A DNA stretch of 64,000 bases from Thuidium tamariscinum (lineage: Eukaryota > Streptophyta > Bryopsida > Hypnales > Thuidiaceae). The notes under the pieces are model-generated. The model was not told where the DNA came from. It worked only from the letters and a program-made list of their open reading frames with translations, and searched no databases. Shown here one piece after another: positions 1 through 11,078 of the stretch (positions within the stretch are counted from its first letter, which is position 1; each line of letters starts with the position of its first letter). The translations under genes were made by a program, and so were the position numbers. Where the stretch lies: positions 23,915,489-23,979,488 of the forward strand of contig OX344756.2 in NCBI GenBank assembly GCA_947034885.2. Reading direction: 5' to 3'.

Positions 1-699
1 TGAACAAGGAATGACTACTATAGTTATTGGAGACAAATCATTTACACCTTTGCTTTTTTTGAAGTGTTAGCATAATAGCTCCGGTTCTAGATCTTGGTCC
101 TCTGAGATTAGTCTTTGTATCGATCCTTGCATTGATTCACCTTCCTTGCATGGTAACACTAGTCTTCGTACATTAGTCCTATCTAAATTAAGGTTATTAT
201 TATCCTTATCTGCATTTGTAGCAGGGATATCATAGGCCTTATTTACTTCTAGGGCAAGGTATTATGAACCTTATCCGCATTTAATGATGTTTTTTTGGTG
301 GTAGAATCTTCTTCCTTTGTGCATCACTTGAATGTGGAGAATCTTGGTTGGTATTTTGACCTAACAAGAAGATTTCCTTGTCTAATGTCTACAGGCCCGC
401 GTTCTAGATAATTGCACCTCGGGAACTATACCTTGTCCTATGTGGAACTAATTATATCTCCTGGATCCACTTGTCTTTTCCTCATTGGTTCCTTAATATT
501 CAATGTAGTGTTTTGCAACCTTGCCTTCTTTTGGATCAAATTTTGACATGATACCTTTTCTCCCTGTACATTGCTTCTGTCTTTCTTTTTCATGTTTTTC
601 TTCTATTTGGCTAGTACAAATCCATCCTCAGAGGTTCTTGTTTGTCCTTGTTTGATTGTCTTCCCTGTCCCTTCAACCAGAGGTGTGCCCTTAGTCTCC
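1..699. other. Gene-free AT-rich stretch
   Basis: No coding region can be supported here. It lies just downstream, in the minus sense, of a decayed LINE ORF1, so part of it is probably the rotted continuation of that element. I could not recognise endonuclease or reverse transcriptase motifs in it. Confidence 0.4.
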
Positions 700-1570
700 A
701 GTTCTAATTTACTTTTGTTGAGATGACAGTTCATGACCTCATGGCCAAATTTGTGACACCTATTATATTGATTAGGAAACCTTGAATAGCTAACTACTTA
801 TTCTTGGTAAGTAACCATCAATAAATCTTCTACTAGGATGGGAATTTGGATTGCTCCTAGTAGTTGTGTCAGATCTTTAATCCTAACTTGTACCATTGGA
901 CCTCCTGGTCTTTGGCACATTGTATAGGGCTATTCTACTAAGGAAACCTCTCCTATCAAATCTGTTGATTGACATAGCCATGCCATCTTTTGCATGATAG
1001 GATCTATTGCTCGGAATTGCACACGAATTAGAGTTCTTTCCGTTATCTTTTTCACCTCGAGGCTCTCTATCGAGAACCCCTTCTTCGATGGGAAGGTTTT
1101 TACAGTTCTTTCATCCCACTCTTGTAACCCCATGCTCACACTTTTATCTACCAACTCTTAACATTTGAATTCTTAGGAAGTCCGGAGAAGTTTGGTATAA
1201 CTTCCCCTATACTATTCTTTTAAACAGTTCGTCTCTTGTAGTCTTGAGCTTGAGCATTTTCTCTTATGTGAGCTCTACTGTCAACTTTAATTCCGCAAGA
1301 ACTATCGAGGCCTTTTCTGACTTCAGCTCTTCACTAACTCTATTGTTGATGACCTGATTGCAACAGTCTTGAGATTTCCCCGATCCTTCTAACAAAGTCC
1401 ACCCATTCCCTTTTAATACAAGTAACTTTAAAACGTTTGTGTAGCTCATCTTGGACCTGTCTTACGACTATTTTAACCAAGCTATCCTCTCTCCATGATG
1501 GTAACTAGTAACTGCACCTCAAGTTCTTTGAAACCACATCTAGAGGCTAGCACACTTTTCACATGTTGTA
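700..1570 (-). pseudogene. Decayed LINE (L1-type) ORF1 relic
   Basis: Fragments in different frames on the minus strand align in order with the better-preserved LINE ORF1 at 4,892-5,659. Near 1,505-1,560 the read CGFKELEVQLL matches CGFEALTIYLL. At 930-1,154 the stretch LIRVQFRAIDPIMQKMAWL matches AIRVQFPELDPVLQTTEWL. At about 721-785 PNQYNRCHKFGHEVMNC matches the zinc knuckle PNQCNRCRKFRHSTSEC. The first knuckle cysteine has become tyrosine, and stops and frameshifts separate the blocks. The parent protein is the nucleic-acid-binding ORF1 protein of a plant L1 retrotransposon. The copy is clearly dead and older than the one at 3.2-5.7 kb. Confidence 0.75.
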
Positions 1571-2730
1571 GTTGAGAAAATTTTACCTCAGTTTTGGATC
1601 TAGTAGTACTCCAACCTTTGTTGATCTCTAATTACTTAGGAATTGAGCCCCCGAAATCCTTGAACTACTATTCAAAAGGTATTCAAGTTCTTCCTATCTA
1701 CCACCTTAACTGATTTTAAATCCTAAAAATGCCTTGAGATCTCATGAAATTTCTAGCTACATTAGACTCTTATGTATCTCTACAAGTTGAACCCTAGACT
1801 AAAGAACTCTACAACCTCTAATCCGTCAAGTTATGGCATCCTAATTTGCCTTATTCTTAAGAAATTTGATGCTTGTATTTGTTGCTGCCATAAAATTGTG
1901 TGTGACGTAAACTACTTATTTCTCAATAATTTGTAAGCTTCCAATTCATGCAAGAGCTAAAACACCTCACCCCTTAGACTAGGGAATAAGGCACACTCAG
2001 ATCTAAGAAGAAAACACATTCAAATTGCTAGAAATCATCAGTTGTCGGCCCCAACCACTACGCCGCCTTTTGTGGCACTTGATTTAATTTTAGCTATTAT
2101 GAATTTGGACTCCTTGAGATTTGGAATCACCCCACTCTTGTCTCAATCTCATTGCAACAATATTGTAGTCTTGTAAATAAGAGTGGGCTAAAGAGAACAC
2201 TCAAATCCGACCAAAAACCAAGCCAAATCCAGTCTAACGACACTCTCACAACCCAGCAAAAGCTCTGTCTCTCAGGCTTACATGAAAAAAAGTGATTGAT
2301 GATGGTACCTTGTTTTGAATGCCCAGGGGCAAAGTGGAAGGAGCCTTGGTCCGTCCTTCAAATAAAAATAAAAATTGGATTACAACAGCATGCCTGGAGA
2401 AGTGAAGTGTTAGGTTCTACCTTCGGAAGAATAGAAAAGCAAGGTCCATTCCGCATTGAAAATGTTTTTGAGACTAATGACTATATTTCTATATTTAATG
2501 ATGGCGTGATCATATTGCCAAAATGCCATACAAGTATGTAGAGTATCAATCCAAGCTAATGTAAGAATCTTAATACACTAATACTCTCTCTACCATATTT
2601 CTTGCCGCATGTATTCACTAGAAGAAAATTGGCCAAAACTGCATTTTTTTCAACATAACTGTCTCAAGTGGGTTATGTTGAAAACTGTCTTGTAAATACA
2701 GTGAAAATGCAGAAAAATGAAGAATTGATT
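1571..2730. other. Intergenic stretch without a supported gene
   Basis: No gene is supported. The short ORF at 2,296-2,541 has no recognisable domain. A motif pair (agctctgtctctca at 2,261 and gatggtacctt at 2,301) recurs in the same order at 32,812 and 32,861, so this is the ragged left part of the repeat whose conserved part starts at 2,731. Confidence 0.4.
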
Positions 2731-3119
2731 GTCATAGCTTTATTAGTCCCAACCTTAAAAATGGGAAAAAGTACATTCCAAACTGTGATTGGAAATCTCT
2801 TCTAGCCTTGGTTGGAAATGGCAGCATTCTAAAAATTGGGTATAGGTCCTTGATTGGGAATAGGCGGTTCTACTCCTTCCACGAACTGGAATTCTGGATT
2901 TGCATGGCTACAAGAGCATGCACAAATTCATCAAATAATACGTAAGAGAACAACATCTTTCTATATATCCACATTAGCCGATTAGAAGGAACAATTGTGA
3001 TCAACTTTGGACGCTCCAGTGGGGAATTAAGTTACAGAGTACAAGTTTTCCATGACCCCAAACAGAGGGTTTTGAGTGAAGTGACCTTTCGGAAATAATG
3101 TTGAAAAACTCACTGCCTA
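2731..3119 (+). repeat. Dispersed repeat R1, copy 1
   Basis: About 390 bases align in the same orientation with 33,311-33,692, with scattered substitutions and small gaps. Both copies begin with a block reading tttattagtcccaacc and end with gttgaaaaactcact. Neither copy has an open frame or clear terminal repeats, so the class is unknown. Copy 1 abuts the truncated end of the LINE. Copy 2 lies beside a MITE and a TTAA element. Confidence 0.8.
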
Positions 3120-3123
3120 GAAT

Positions 3124-3178
3124 GTGCATAGACGTTGATAATGGATAGTACCTGGTGCATAGACGTTGATAATGGATA
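3124..3178. repeat. 31-bp-period direct repeat, two units
   Basis: A 24-base unit (gtgcatagacgttgataatg plus four more bases) occurs at 3,124-3,147 and again at 3,155-3,178. It sits at the junction between repeat R1 and the LINE and may be a replication-slippage or insertion scar. Confidence 0.8.
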
Positions 3179-3212
3179 CTATTCGTTTTAAGTATGATCT
3201 AATCGTTACATA

Positions 3213-3545
3213 TTAGGCTCTTCCGGGTACTATCATCCCCTCCGTCATTACCAAGTGGCTGATGTTCTTGGAAATTAAGATTCCAGTACCAGCACACGAT
3301 TTTTCTACTGTGCCCTGCAGCGCCTCGTTCCACGATCTGTACCCGTTTAGATATGGGAAAATTCTGGCTCTGGATTGGCATTTGGCAGCATCCATCCAAT
3401 GTTCCTGTATTAATATAACTTGTAGGGACTCTAGCATTCTCTTGAAATACCTCCAAATATGCACCTGCTTTGTGGATCCCTTCGAGCTGATCCCAACACG
3501 GGCCCTAATATTTAGAGTAACGATTGAAATCCATGTCTCAGTCAT
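3213..3545 (-). pseudogene. LINE ORF2 endonuclease fragment
   Basis: This 110-codon open stretch starts with a motif related to the N-terminus of apurinic-type endonuclease domains (SIVTLNIRARVG in place of the usual WNxRG). It contains QEHW, which corresponds to the catalytic glutamate block, and then GTGILISKN, which resembles the core strand that follows. The frame ends before the second half of the domain, and an overlapping frame (3,199-3,456) carries related residues, so a frameshift is present. It is the 5' part of ORF2 of the same LINE as the upstream ORF1. Reverse transcriptase is missing and the copy cannot be functional. Confidence 0.65.
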
Positions 3546-4117
3546 TCTATTGTGGATGTGGTTTGTTTTGACTCTGGCTCCTGCTCAGTATGTGTCTGCT
3601 CCGGCTGTCTTGTCTTCAAGGATCCTCTCGAAGATCCCTTGGCCTTTTTTGACGATTGGATCGGAGAGGCCTGTTGGCTCAGTCTCCATCCAGCTTGAGT
3701 TTCTTCAACCTCGATTCCTGCCCTTTCAGCCAGTAGTATGTTCGCCTTAGATCTCCCTCTCCAGTGTGCTAGCCTTTGGATCGTATCTGTTGCGTGCTAA
3801 GTGTACCTCAGGTTGGTCGGGCATTTCGCCTTCTTAGTGACTTTGACTGCCGCAAGGACCGTTAGTTCATATACTCCATCCTGTTCGTCCCATTTGGCCG
3901 ACCATTGAACCGACTCCCATCTGTGAAGATTGGGTGGTTTTCAGATTGTGGCACGAAGGTATGTCTGGATATTTTCAAAGATCTTGTTCTTGATTGTTTC
4001 CACGTCCAGATCTGCTCCACCGAATACTATCTGCAGTGGCTTGATAATCCCCACTGTGTTTAGTATTTGGTCTAATAATAACACATGGCCTTCCTCGTAA
4101 TCCTTATATAAAACTGG

Positions 4118-4561
4118 CTAGATGGACAGGTATTTCTTCCCCGTGCTGGGAATCTGTAGACCATTTGTTTTGAAGATTTCTGATAATGTGGCATTTCCCC
4201 ACATGTTCCTCCATTCTTGTGGTAGGTGTGTTGATAGTCTCTTTGTTTTCTGCCCCAAAATTTTGCCTTTGAGAGGGTTTGCTTCCATGAACCTAGCTGG
4301 TTCCTCTAACGGCAGTTCTTTGTCTCGACTGATTCCATGCAGGATGCATGCCGGCCCTTGCATCTCCACCGGTTCTTGCTCCTGCTCCCAGTCCGTTTTC
4401 TTCTCTGTCTTGCTGAGACCTCCCTGCCGTTTCAGCTTCTGTGCTCTTTCTAGAGCCGAAAATTCTTTTGTTATTAATGCTCCGGTGAAGCCTTCCCCGG
4501 TCTCTGCTTGTTCCGCTGCTTCTTCCATCTCAAGGTCTCCTGAATCTGGCCCCTGAACCAT
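4118..4561 (-). pseudogene. LINE ORF1 tail/spacer remnant
   Basis: This 147-codon open frame lies between ORF1 and the endonuclease fragment on the same strand. It is rich in Glu, Lys and Gln and has no recognisable domain. It fits the poorly conserved C-terminal tail of plant L1 ORF1 proteins or the spacer before ORF2. Frame breaks separate it from both neighbours. A long ORF on the opposite strand is only a shadow of it. Confidence 0.4.
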
Positions 4562-4891
4562 CTCCGGGGTTGTCTATATTGATTTTGATTCTATGAGTTT
4601 CCTCCACGGATGGATGTTATTCCTCTCCGCCTATTCCATTGCCAAGCTGTCTGTCTGTACGAACACTAGCTACTCCGGGCCCTGTTCGATCTCCGAGTAT
4701 TCCTGTATGGGATAGGTTGCTATCTCCTGAGGGGCTTTACTGATCGTTCTCGGGTCTATTTGTCTCGGTACTATGTGTGTCGAGATCGTGCTCTCTCGCT
4801 GCTCTAGTTGAGATCTCAATCCTTCTACTACTGTTTGTGCTCCTCTGACCTCAGACCTTGGGCCTTTGTCTACACTAATTGTCGCTTTCGG

Positions 4892-5659
4892 CTACCACTG
4901 TTGTATTATCGGTTTGGCTCTGCCTTCCGGACCCTTTGCCCTGCTCTGCTTTTTGTTTTTCACTAGCTTGAATCCGTCCTGCGTTAAGTAGGATGATTCT
5001 TTATCCATTTCCTTCAATCCTGGGCTCTTGGGTCTCGTTTGCTTTTGTTTATTTAGGGGGCACTCTGATGTGGAGTGTCTGAACTTTCGGCATCTGTTGC
5101 ACTGGTTAGGTAGCCCCAAATAGCTAACCCTTCGTTCGATGAGGGATCCTGCTTCTGCCTCTGGTCTGAGGTCTGGGATCATGATTCCACTCGGTAGTGA
5201 AGTCAGATCGACCACCCTCATGTTGACAATCGGTCCCTCTATCCTTTTGCTTGATATTCGGGGAAGTTCCACCTCCTGTACTTCTCCAATTGAAGCCCCT
5301 AGAGTCTTCAGCCACTCCGTTGTCTGCAGTACTGGATCCAGCTCGGGAAACTGAACCCTAATCGCCGTGCCTATCTGCCAGTTCTTCCCGGGTGTATCTG
5401 GTGTAAATCCCTCTATCCAAGCAAAAAGCTTGATCGTTCGATCTTCGCAATCCTTAGTTCCTTTTTGCAGATAGACCGCTACCTTCTCCGGTGTGTCGAA
5501 TTCCAGCCTGAAGAATCTCTTTGGCAGCAGTTGGATTGTCTTGTAACCGACCTTAAGCATGTCCAACAAGTATATTGTTAAAGCTTCGAATCCACACGAT
5601 ACTCCGAAAAGTTTAGCCAGGACTACCGTCATGCACGCCATCTCCGTATCGTTCTCCAT
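4892..5659 (-). CDS. LINE ORF1 protein with DUF4283-like domain and CCHC knuckle
   Basis: The product of 255 residues is the nucleic-acid-binding ORF1 protein of an L1-type retrotransposon. Residues 1-115 resemble the DUF4283 domain usual in plant LINE ORF1: hydrophobic strands, then FRLEFDTPEKVAVYL and AIRVQFPELDPVL. A zinc knuckle follows at about residues 187-200, CNRCRKFRHSTSEC, giving Cx2Cx4HxxxxC spacing. The tail is basic (KQKQTRPKSPG). The start at 5,659 is an ATG. The frame stops soon after the knuckle, whereas homologues usually have a longer tail, so it may be prematurely closed. It is followed by decayed ORF1-tail and endonuclease pieces. It is a relic open by chance or recent age rather than a host gene. 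Confidence 0.75.
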   Translation of the reverse strand: MENDTEMACMTVVLAKLFGVSCGFEALTIYLLDMLKVGYKTIQLLPKRFFRLEFDTPEKVAVYLQKGTKDCEDRTIKLFAWIEGFTPDTPGKNWQIGTAIRVQFPELDPVLQTTEWLKTLGASIGEVQEVELPRISSKRIEGPIVNMRVVDLTSLPSGIMIPDLRPEAEAGSLIERRVSYLGLPNQCNRCRKFRHSTSECPLNKQKQTRPKSPGLKEMDKESSYLTQDGFKLVKNKKQSRAKGPEGRAKPIIQQW

Positions 5660-5974
5660 TGCGCCTCACTACGAGCTTACTACTGAAAGTACAATCTCTT
5701 GTAGGTAACAGCGGTCTCGTTGTGACAACGGACCTAGGGTTTCAGTCGGAGATCGGTGTCTCCTACCTCGACACGAAATTGACCTCCTATCGTAACTGTA
5801 AGTATTGCATCAAGTTTGCAGACTCTCTCCGTCTCCAAAGAGCCTATCCACTCCCTCTCAAACCTCCTACAGACACAAAAAACTTCTCCTGCAAGATTGA
5901 AACTGTCGGGTCAAACCCTAACTGAAGCTCATGAATTTCGGACCTTCTCTGACTCAAATCGCCTTTCTGCTCAC

Positions 5975-8085
5975 CCGGGGAGATTACTCGTGATTTTTAG
6001 AAAACTACGTGAGTTAAAATATAGGGTCTATTTAATTCAAAGGGGATAAATTTTATATATATGTAGAACTACTATAGAGTTCTTGAAATGTCACATATCC
6101 TATTATATATAAATTAGGCTATGTATAAACATCATTTAGTAGGAATTTTTATTAATAAATTTGCCTTTACAAATAGGATTCATATAAAAAGTTTGTAGTA
6201 CAATGAGTATAGATGTAAACAAAATTTTTTAATTGAATGATAAAACTTACACAATTTAGAGATGTTTTTCAGGAGATTTGTTGTTATCATCAAATAATTC
6301 TAGCCTGTACATACAAATCTTTCCTTGAGTATACCAATTATATAACAACATGTAAGAATCTATTGTTTCAAGACAAAATAATTGAGCTGTAAATTTACAA
6401 TGAGGTTGTACTATGGAGATTTGTGTTCATACAAAGTACTCATTAAGAAATTGATGTAGAGTGTGCAACATTTGCATGCAATCTTTTCTATACTTTGACA
6501 CTACAAACTTTAGATTTGCCTCAACTACTTGAACATACACTTGTAAATGTTTAGAATCATCTTCTTTTTACTAGTGTTTAATAAAAATTCTTTTATTTTT
6601 TGATTCTAAATTCAAAACCATTGTAAATGCATATTGAAAAATAAAATATATAGTCTCCATATTAACCCCTAAAGGACCAAGCCCTGTTTTCTACCCAAAA
6701 ACATTAAAAACTGCCAATTCTATAGCAAAGTGTAAAAAATTAATTAATTTCTTTTCACAAATAACCATATGATCTTATACCTCACTAGTCTAAGATAGTG
6801 TGAAAAAAATTTCAGAATTTTTGACCACGTAGATTGCAAGATACTTGCATTTAAAGTGGGAAACACAAGTTTTTCAGAACATTACGGGACTGGATTTTTT
6901 GACTTTGAACATTTTTAACTTAAAAATTTTGCACTAAAGAGTTTTGAGCTTTAATTATTTCTAGTGCAAAATTGAGTTCAAAATCTAGGGAAAAAAAAGA
7001 AATTCAAAAAAGCTTAATTTTCATTCTTAAAAAAATTGTTAAGAAGAAGTAGGTACAAGATAGAAGGAAAATTTAAAATATTAATATCTTTTAGATGGAA
7101 TTAAAATGCACTAATCCTAATGGTGAGTTTGTTCTAGCAAGTAAACTTAACCATGAAAATTAGATTTTTTGAAAAATTGCAAAAATTGCATCCAGAAATG
7201 AATCCTACAAGTTATTTTTTTCAAGAAAATGCTCTAATTGTCCGAAAAACAAGAATGTCTATAATTTTCTCATAACAAATCCAAATAAAATGAATCAAAG
7301 CTTCCTAGATAGACAAAAATATAATATATAAGAAAGAAAATTCAAAAAAAAAAATTCAAAATTTTTCTTCGCTGCCCAAATTGCCCACCGTCCCCTATTT
7401 TGAGGTTATTTGGGCATAACTTTTGTTCCCGGTCACCGATTGAAAAAAAATATTATATTCCCATGAAGATATTCAATTTTTCTATCTCTGTAAAAAGTTT
7501 CAAAAAATTAGGACAAAAATTCAGCCCGTAGGTACCTGCCCAAAATTGCATTTGTCCTCCGAAGGGACAATGGTCCTTTAGGGGTTAAAATAGAGGTTAT
7601 ATTCTTGGGTTAATCTACAATGTTTTTAGAGTGTTGATTTCTCATATTGTTCATGTTATATTACTAGTATTGGTGTTTTTCTTAGTTTTAATATTATAAC
7701 TATATTTAATATTTTTAAGATGTTTATTATTCACCATATTAGGTTGTTTAGAATACATGGCATAGAATTTAGAATATTTAAAACTATTGTTGCATTTTAC
7801 ATCTTTATTTGTCATTTGAAATTGTACTACAATACAAGTAGTGCATATATTAAAAAAATAGTGTATATATAAGACACTACTTTTATAGTGTGTTGTAAAT
7901 GGATATGAAAAAATTAGACATATAAATTTTATATATAAGATAGCCTAACTATAAAAACCAAATGATTAAATTTATATGTAAAAATAAGGTCAATTTAATT
8001 ACTAAAATGAAGGTAAATAGCCCTATGTTAAATACCCTCTCAACTCAAGTGTATGCTTAAAATTACAAGGAGTGATCTCCCCGGG
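5975..8085. mobile_element. MULE-type non-autonomous TIR element with 9-bp target duplication
   Basis: The ends are inverted copies: CCGGGGAGATTACTCGTGAT on the left, and the complement of the right end reads CCCGGGGAGATCACTCCTTG. The similarity continues imperfectly for about 60 bases. The flanks are TCTGCTCAC (5,966-5,974) and TCCGCTCAC (8,086-8,094), a near-perfect 9-bp target duplication, which is the length made by Mutator-like elements. The interior is AT-rich without a transposase. It carries a nested TTAA element at 6,666-7,584. It interrupts what appears to be the 5' leader of the LINE on its left. Confidence 0.75.
6666..7584. mobile_element. TTAA element, CCCCTAAAGG family (member A)
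   Basis: The element is 919 bp, flanked by TTAA on both sides, with inverted ends CCCCTAAAGGACCA that match perfectly over 14 bases. The interior is AT-rich and noncoding. It shares a block reading agattgcaagata with members B, C2 and F. TTAA target duplication and CCC-starting ends are hallmarks of the piggyBac superfamily, so this is best read as a non-autonomous piggyBac-type element. It is nested inside the MULE element and is therefore younger than it. Confidence 0.8.
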
Positions 8086-8284
8086 TCCGCTCACTGTCTG
8101 CTAGACTACAGATCTCTCTCAACTTGAATCCGTAAGAAGATCCTGCTGAGACCACCTAAATTCATGCGCGAATCAATTTCCGTGACTTGCGCCACTAAAG
8201 CCGCCGACTGCCAAAACCCTAATATCCGGTATCTGTCCTCTCTTTGTACTCAATTCCGACACAAATATGCTCTTAATGACCGCA
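8086..8284. other. Possible continuation of LINE 5' leader
   Basis: After the right-hand target duplication of the MULE, GC-moderate sequence resumes that resembles the composition of 5,660-5,974. It may be the other half of the interrupted LINE leader. No ORF is supported. Confidence 0.3.
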
Positions 8285-8288
8285 TTAA

Positions 8289-8838
8289 CCCTTTAGGGCC
8301 TAAGGAGCCCCAAGCAACCTCTTGAATTCTTTTAGAATCAAATTTTCATATTAAAATTTTATAATTTAATTTAAATTATTATTTTTCTACAAATAATAAT
8401 TTGTATCTTCTATCTAATGTGATTTTTAATTTATTTTTGGAGAAAAAATGAAATTTATATGATTTTTTAAAGTTTATGCCTTTGAAAAATCATAGTAATT
8501 ACAAAAAAGCTCAATTTCCCATGAAATTTTTATTGAAAATAGAGTTCATTATATTGAACACTATGGTGAAGTTGGCATGCTCTCTTTAGTTATACACAAA
8601 TAAATTCAATAGAGAAACATGTTCCACAGTGCATTATGAAACTCTAAAATTCCCAACTTCAAATTGCAATAGACAAATCATCATTGCTCCAAATTTGATG
8701 GCCAATGGCTCATTGGAAGCGGAATACTCGTGCCCTCACATCTTGTTCATACCCCAAAATGAACTAAGGCCAAGAGAGTGTTCCAATTCCCAAAATTCAA
8801 TTTAAAAGAACCAAATTGGTTTGCTAGGCCCTAAAGGG
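8289..8838. mobile_element. TTAA element with CCCTTTAGGGCCTA ends
   Basis: The element is 550 bp, flanked by TTAA at 8,285-8,288 and 8,839-8,842. The inverted ends CCCTTTAGGGCCTA match over 14 bases. It has no ORF. The ends differ from the CCCCTAAAGG family, so it is a separate piggyBac-type MITE family. Confidence 0.8.
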
Positions 8839-8842
8839 TTAA

Positions 8843-9308
8843 TGTCCTGAATCAGATTTCGACAAGAAAATGGATAAGATCCAGCCTCATTAATGAATGC
8901 TGGCACGATTAACACTAAATTCGTTATTTTTGCACTCGACCATATAAAATTGCACTTATGACTTGTACGAGCCAAATTGACCTCATTGCCAAAAGGGGGG
9001 GCCTATTCCCCCCATTTTTTCTTTTGGTTTGTACAAAACAAAAGAATGTTTTCTTAAGAATTTGTGTAGTACTATTGTTCTTATATTTCTTTGGAGCCTA
9101 CAATTTGGGAAGAAATGCATTGGATGATTTTTGGAAAAACATTGAACTTCATAGCTTCAATAATACATTTTAAAGATGCATGAAATAGTTTTCACCAATG
9201 CTTTAAGTTGAAAATACATATCACTTTACATTTCCATATATTGGAAACCATTTCACTAAATACCCCTACCACAACCTCTATATACCAAATATACTAGGCT
9301 TCACTATA
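8843..9308. other. Intergenic; carries a short dispersed repeat end
   Basis: No gene is supported. Bases 8,907-8,936 (core cgttatttttgcact) recur in inverse orientation at 32,760-32,790. The shared stretch, about 30 bases with a few changes, looks like the terminus of an element whose other end I could not locate. Confidence 0.45.
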
Positions 9309-9873
9309 CTATTGTACGCTGCTACAAACTAAAAATGCGCCTACATCATTCTCCAATTGTTCATTGTCCAAGCACTCTAGATGCAATGCTATATACTCCA
9401 ACATATGAGGTTTTGCAAAAGCTAGAATGTTTATTTCTTTCTCTGTTATAACTCCGCGCACTCGTACATTATTCTCTTGCAATGACCCACTTCTTGTTCT
9501 TCTTGGCATGTCATTCCAAGAAAATATAGCTGCTTCTTTGTACACCCAACCGTGCTTCTCACTAGAAGGTTCCCACAATTTTTCCATACAATTTGTGTAT
9601 CGTTCTTCTATACTGAGATCTCCCTTCTCTTCCATCTCTCATCCTTATCATTGGCCAATACCATACAACCTTCATCTCTCTTGCTCGCTTGCGTTGACCA
9701 AATATTAACACTTTCTCAATATAGAATGGCACTCCTGCTCTTACTTCAGTGGATTCCACATGCAAGGCCACAAATTGTCCAATGTCTAGGTCTTCTTCGG
9801 GGTCAAACATAGGAAACGGATCTTGGCTTCCATCCACGCTTCCATCCACGCTTCCATCCACGCTTCCATCCAC
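9309..9873 (-). pseudogene. Broken gene fragment with VDGS repeats, function not recognised
   Basis: Two overlapping minus-strand frames join into one protein-like stretch if a frameshift near 9,600-9,640 is allowed. The first part begins with VDGS repeats, then acidic residues, then DIGQFVALHVES and MKVVWYWP. The second contains CMEKLWEPSSEKHGWVYKEA and IFSWNDMPRR. The aromatic-rich pattern suggests a folded domain, possibly a small barrel of the kind attached to transposon proteins, but I do not recognise the family. Upstream sequence is interrupted by TTAA element B at 9,917. It is a pseudogene, probably transposon-derived. Confidence 0.45.
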
Positions 9874-9874
9874 G
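9827..9874. repeat. 12-bp tandem repeat, four perfect units
   Basis: The unit cttccatccacg is repeated four times without change. On the minus strand it encodes Val-Asp-Gly-Ser repeats at the start of the broken gene fragment. Perfect identity points to recent slippage. Confidence 0.9.
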
Positions 9875-9916
9875 CTATATGTGAGGATTTCAGTGTATAT
9901 TGTCTTTGTTATTTAA

Positions 9917-10841
9917 CCCCTAAAGGACCAACATGCCTTTTTTGGCAACATACCGATTTTGGGCAGGTACGTGTGGCTAGAGATTTCCATGTTTTGGAAC
10001 CAAACTTTAATAGAAGGTGTGGACGAGGAGTATCTTCAAAGCCCAACAATTTTCGTGACTTTTGACTACATACTTGAAAAGTTATTGCATAAAATGTTGT
10101 TTGTTTCTCAACTCGGGCAGTTTGGGCAGATAAAAAAAAATCACTTTTTTTGAAAATAAAAATTTGAAATTTGTTTTATAGATTTATATATACATGGAAA
10201 TCTTTGAATCATTCCATTTGGATTAATGAGTCAAAAGTTATGAAGAATTTTAGTTTGCGGGTAGTTATGGATTCTCTTCTCTAAAATAAACTTTGAAGTC
10301 CTTTATTTTACTCAATTTTCAATATTTTTGAAAAAAAATAAAAACATTGGGTTTAGGTTGTTTATTAAAACATTTGAACCATTGGGATTGGCATTTTTCA
10401 ATTCAATAAATAAATTGTTACCATTTTTGTATTTTGAATCACTCTCTACTTCTTTCTATTTACTATTTTTTTTGTACATGTTGTACAATTCCAAATGATA
10501 TGAAAATTTTCAAGCATGTAGCCAACTTGAATTGGAGAATTAATCCAAAGAGTTGCAATCATTTTGGACAATTTTTCATACAAATGTGGCCTTCTGAAGT
10601 GCAGCTGCCCGGATTTTCGCAGTGGAAAAAAAATGATTTTTGTAACTTCAAACACTAATATCTTGCAATCTACATGGTGGAACTTTCTGAAATTTTTTCT
10701 ACATCTTCCCAAACTAGTTCACTAAAAGATCCTACGGTTACATATGTCAAAAAATGTTTTTTTTCTGAAATTTGGTAGCTGTCCTAGAAATTACAGTTTT
10801 GGAGCAGTTTTTGTGGAAACATAGTTGCGGTCCTTTAGGGG
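9917..10841. mobile_element. TTAA element, CCCCTAAAGG family (member B)
   Basis: The element is 925 bp with TTAA at 9,913-9,916 and 10,842-10,845 and inverted ends CCCCTAAAGGACC. Its interior, read in the reverse sense, matches members C2 and F, including ccgtaggatctt and agattgcaagata blocks. The short ORFs at 10,434-10,712 follow no domain and lie inside a noncoding repeat, so they are not called. Confidence 0.8.
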
Positions 10842-11078
10842 TTAAAGTCTTGTTTATTGGTAAATGTCATCATTTTCTTCACAAAATGACCTCAAAGATT
10901 GAATTTTCACTACAAATTTTCCTAAACCTTTTTAAAAACATGCCGCATTGTTTACTTTTCTTGTTATAAATATTTCACCATTGGGGTTACTTAGTGCATT
11001 CTACGTAACATATAAGACATAATAGTTATTTAACTATTCATTCTACATTATACCTCCTTCTCTGTAACAATCTTTTAA

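Larger units (their letters stand above)
3199..5974 (-). mobile_element. L1-type LINE, truncated on its 3' side
   Basis: Read on the minus strand, this block holds an almost intact ORF1 (5,659 to 4,892), a degraded spacer (about 4,561 to 4,118) and the start of an endonuclease domain (about 3,545 to 3,213). No reverse transcriptase follows; the sequence runs straight into repeat R1 at 3,119. Bases 5,660-5,974 are probably 5' leader, which is cut by the MULE insertion and may resume at 8,095. Losing the 3' half is unusual for a LINE, since incomplete reverse transcription removes the 5' end, so later deletion is likely. Confidence 0.75.

Noticed and set aside
3262-3750. 162-codon plus-strand ORF
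   Set aside because: It is the antisense shadow of the LINE endonuclease fragment and has no domain of its own.
4122-4556. 144-codon plus-strand ORF
   Set aside because: It overlaps the LINE ORF1 tail in antisense; its serine/cysteine-rich content is what the opposite strand produces.
10434-10712. Small ORFs on both strands
   Set aside because: They lie inside a noncoding TTAA element whose relatives do not keep the frames open.
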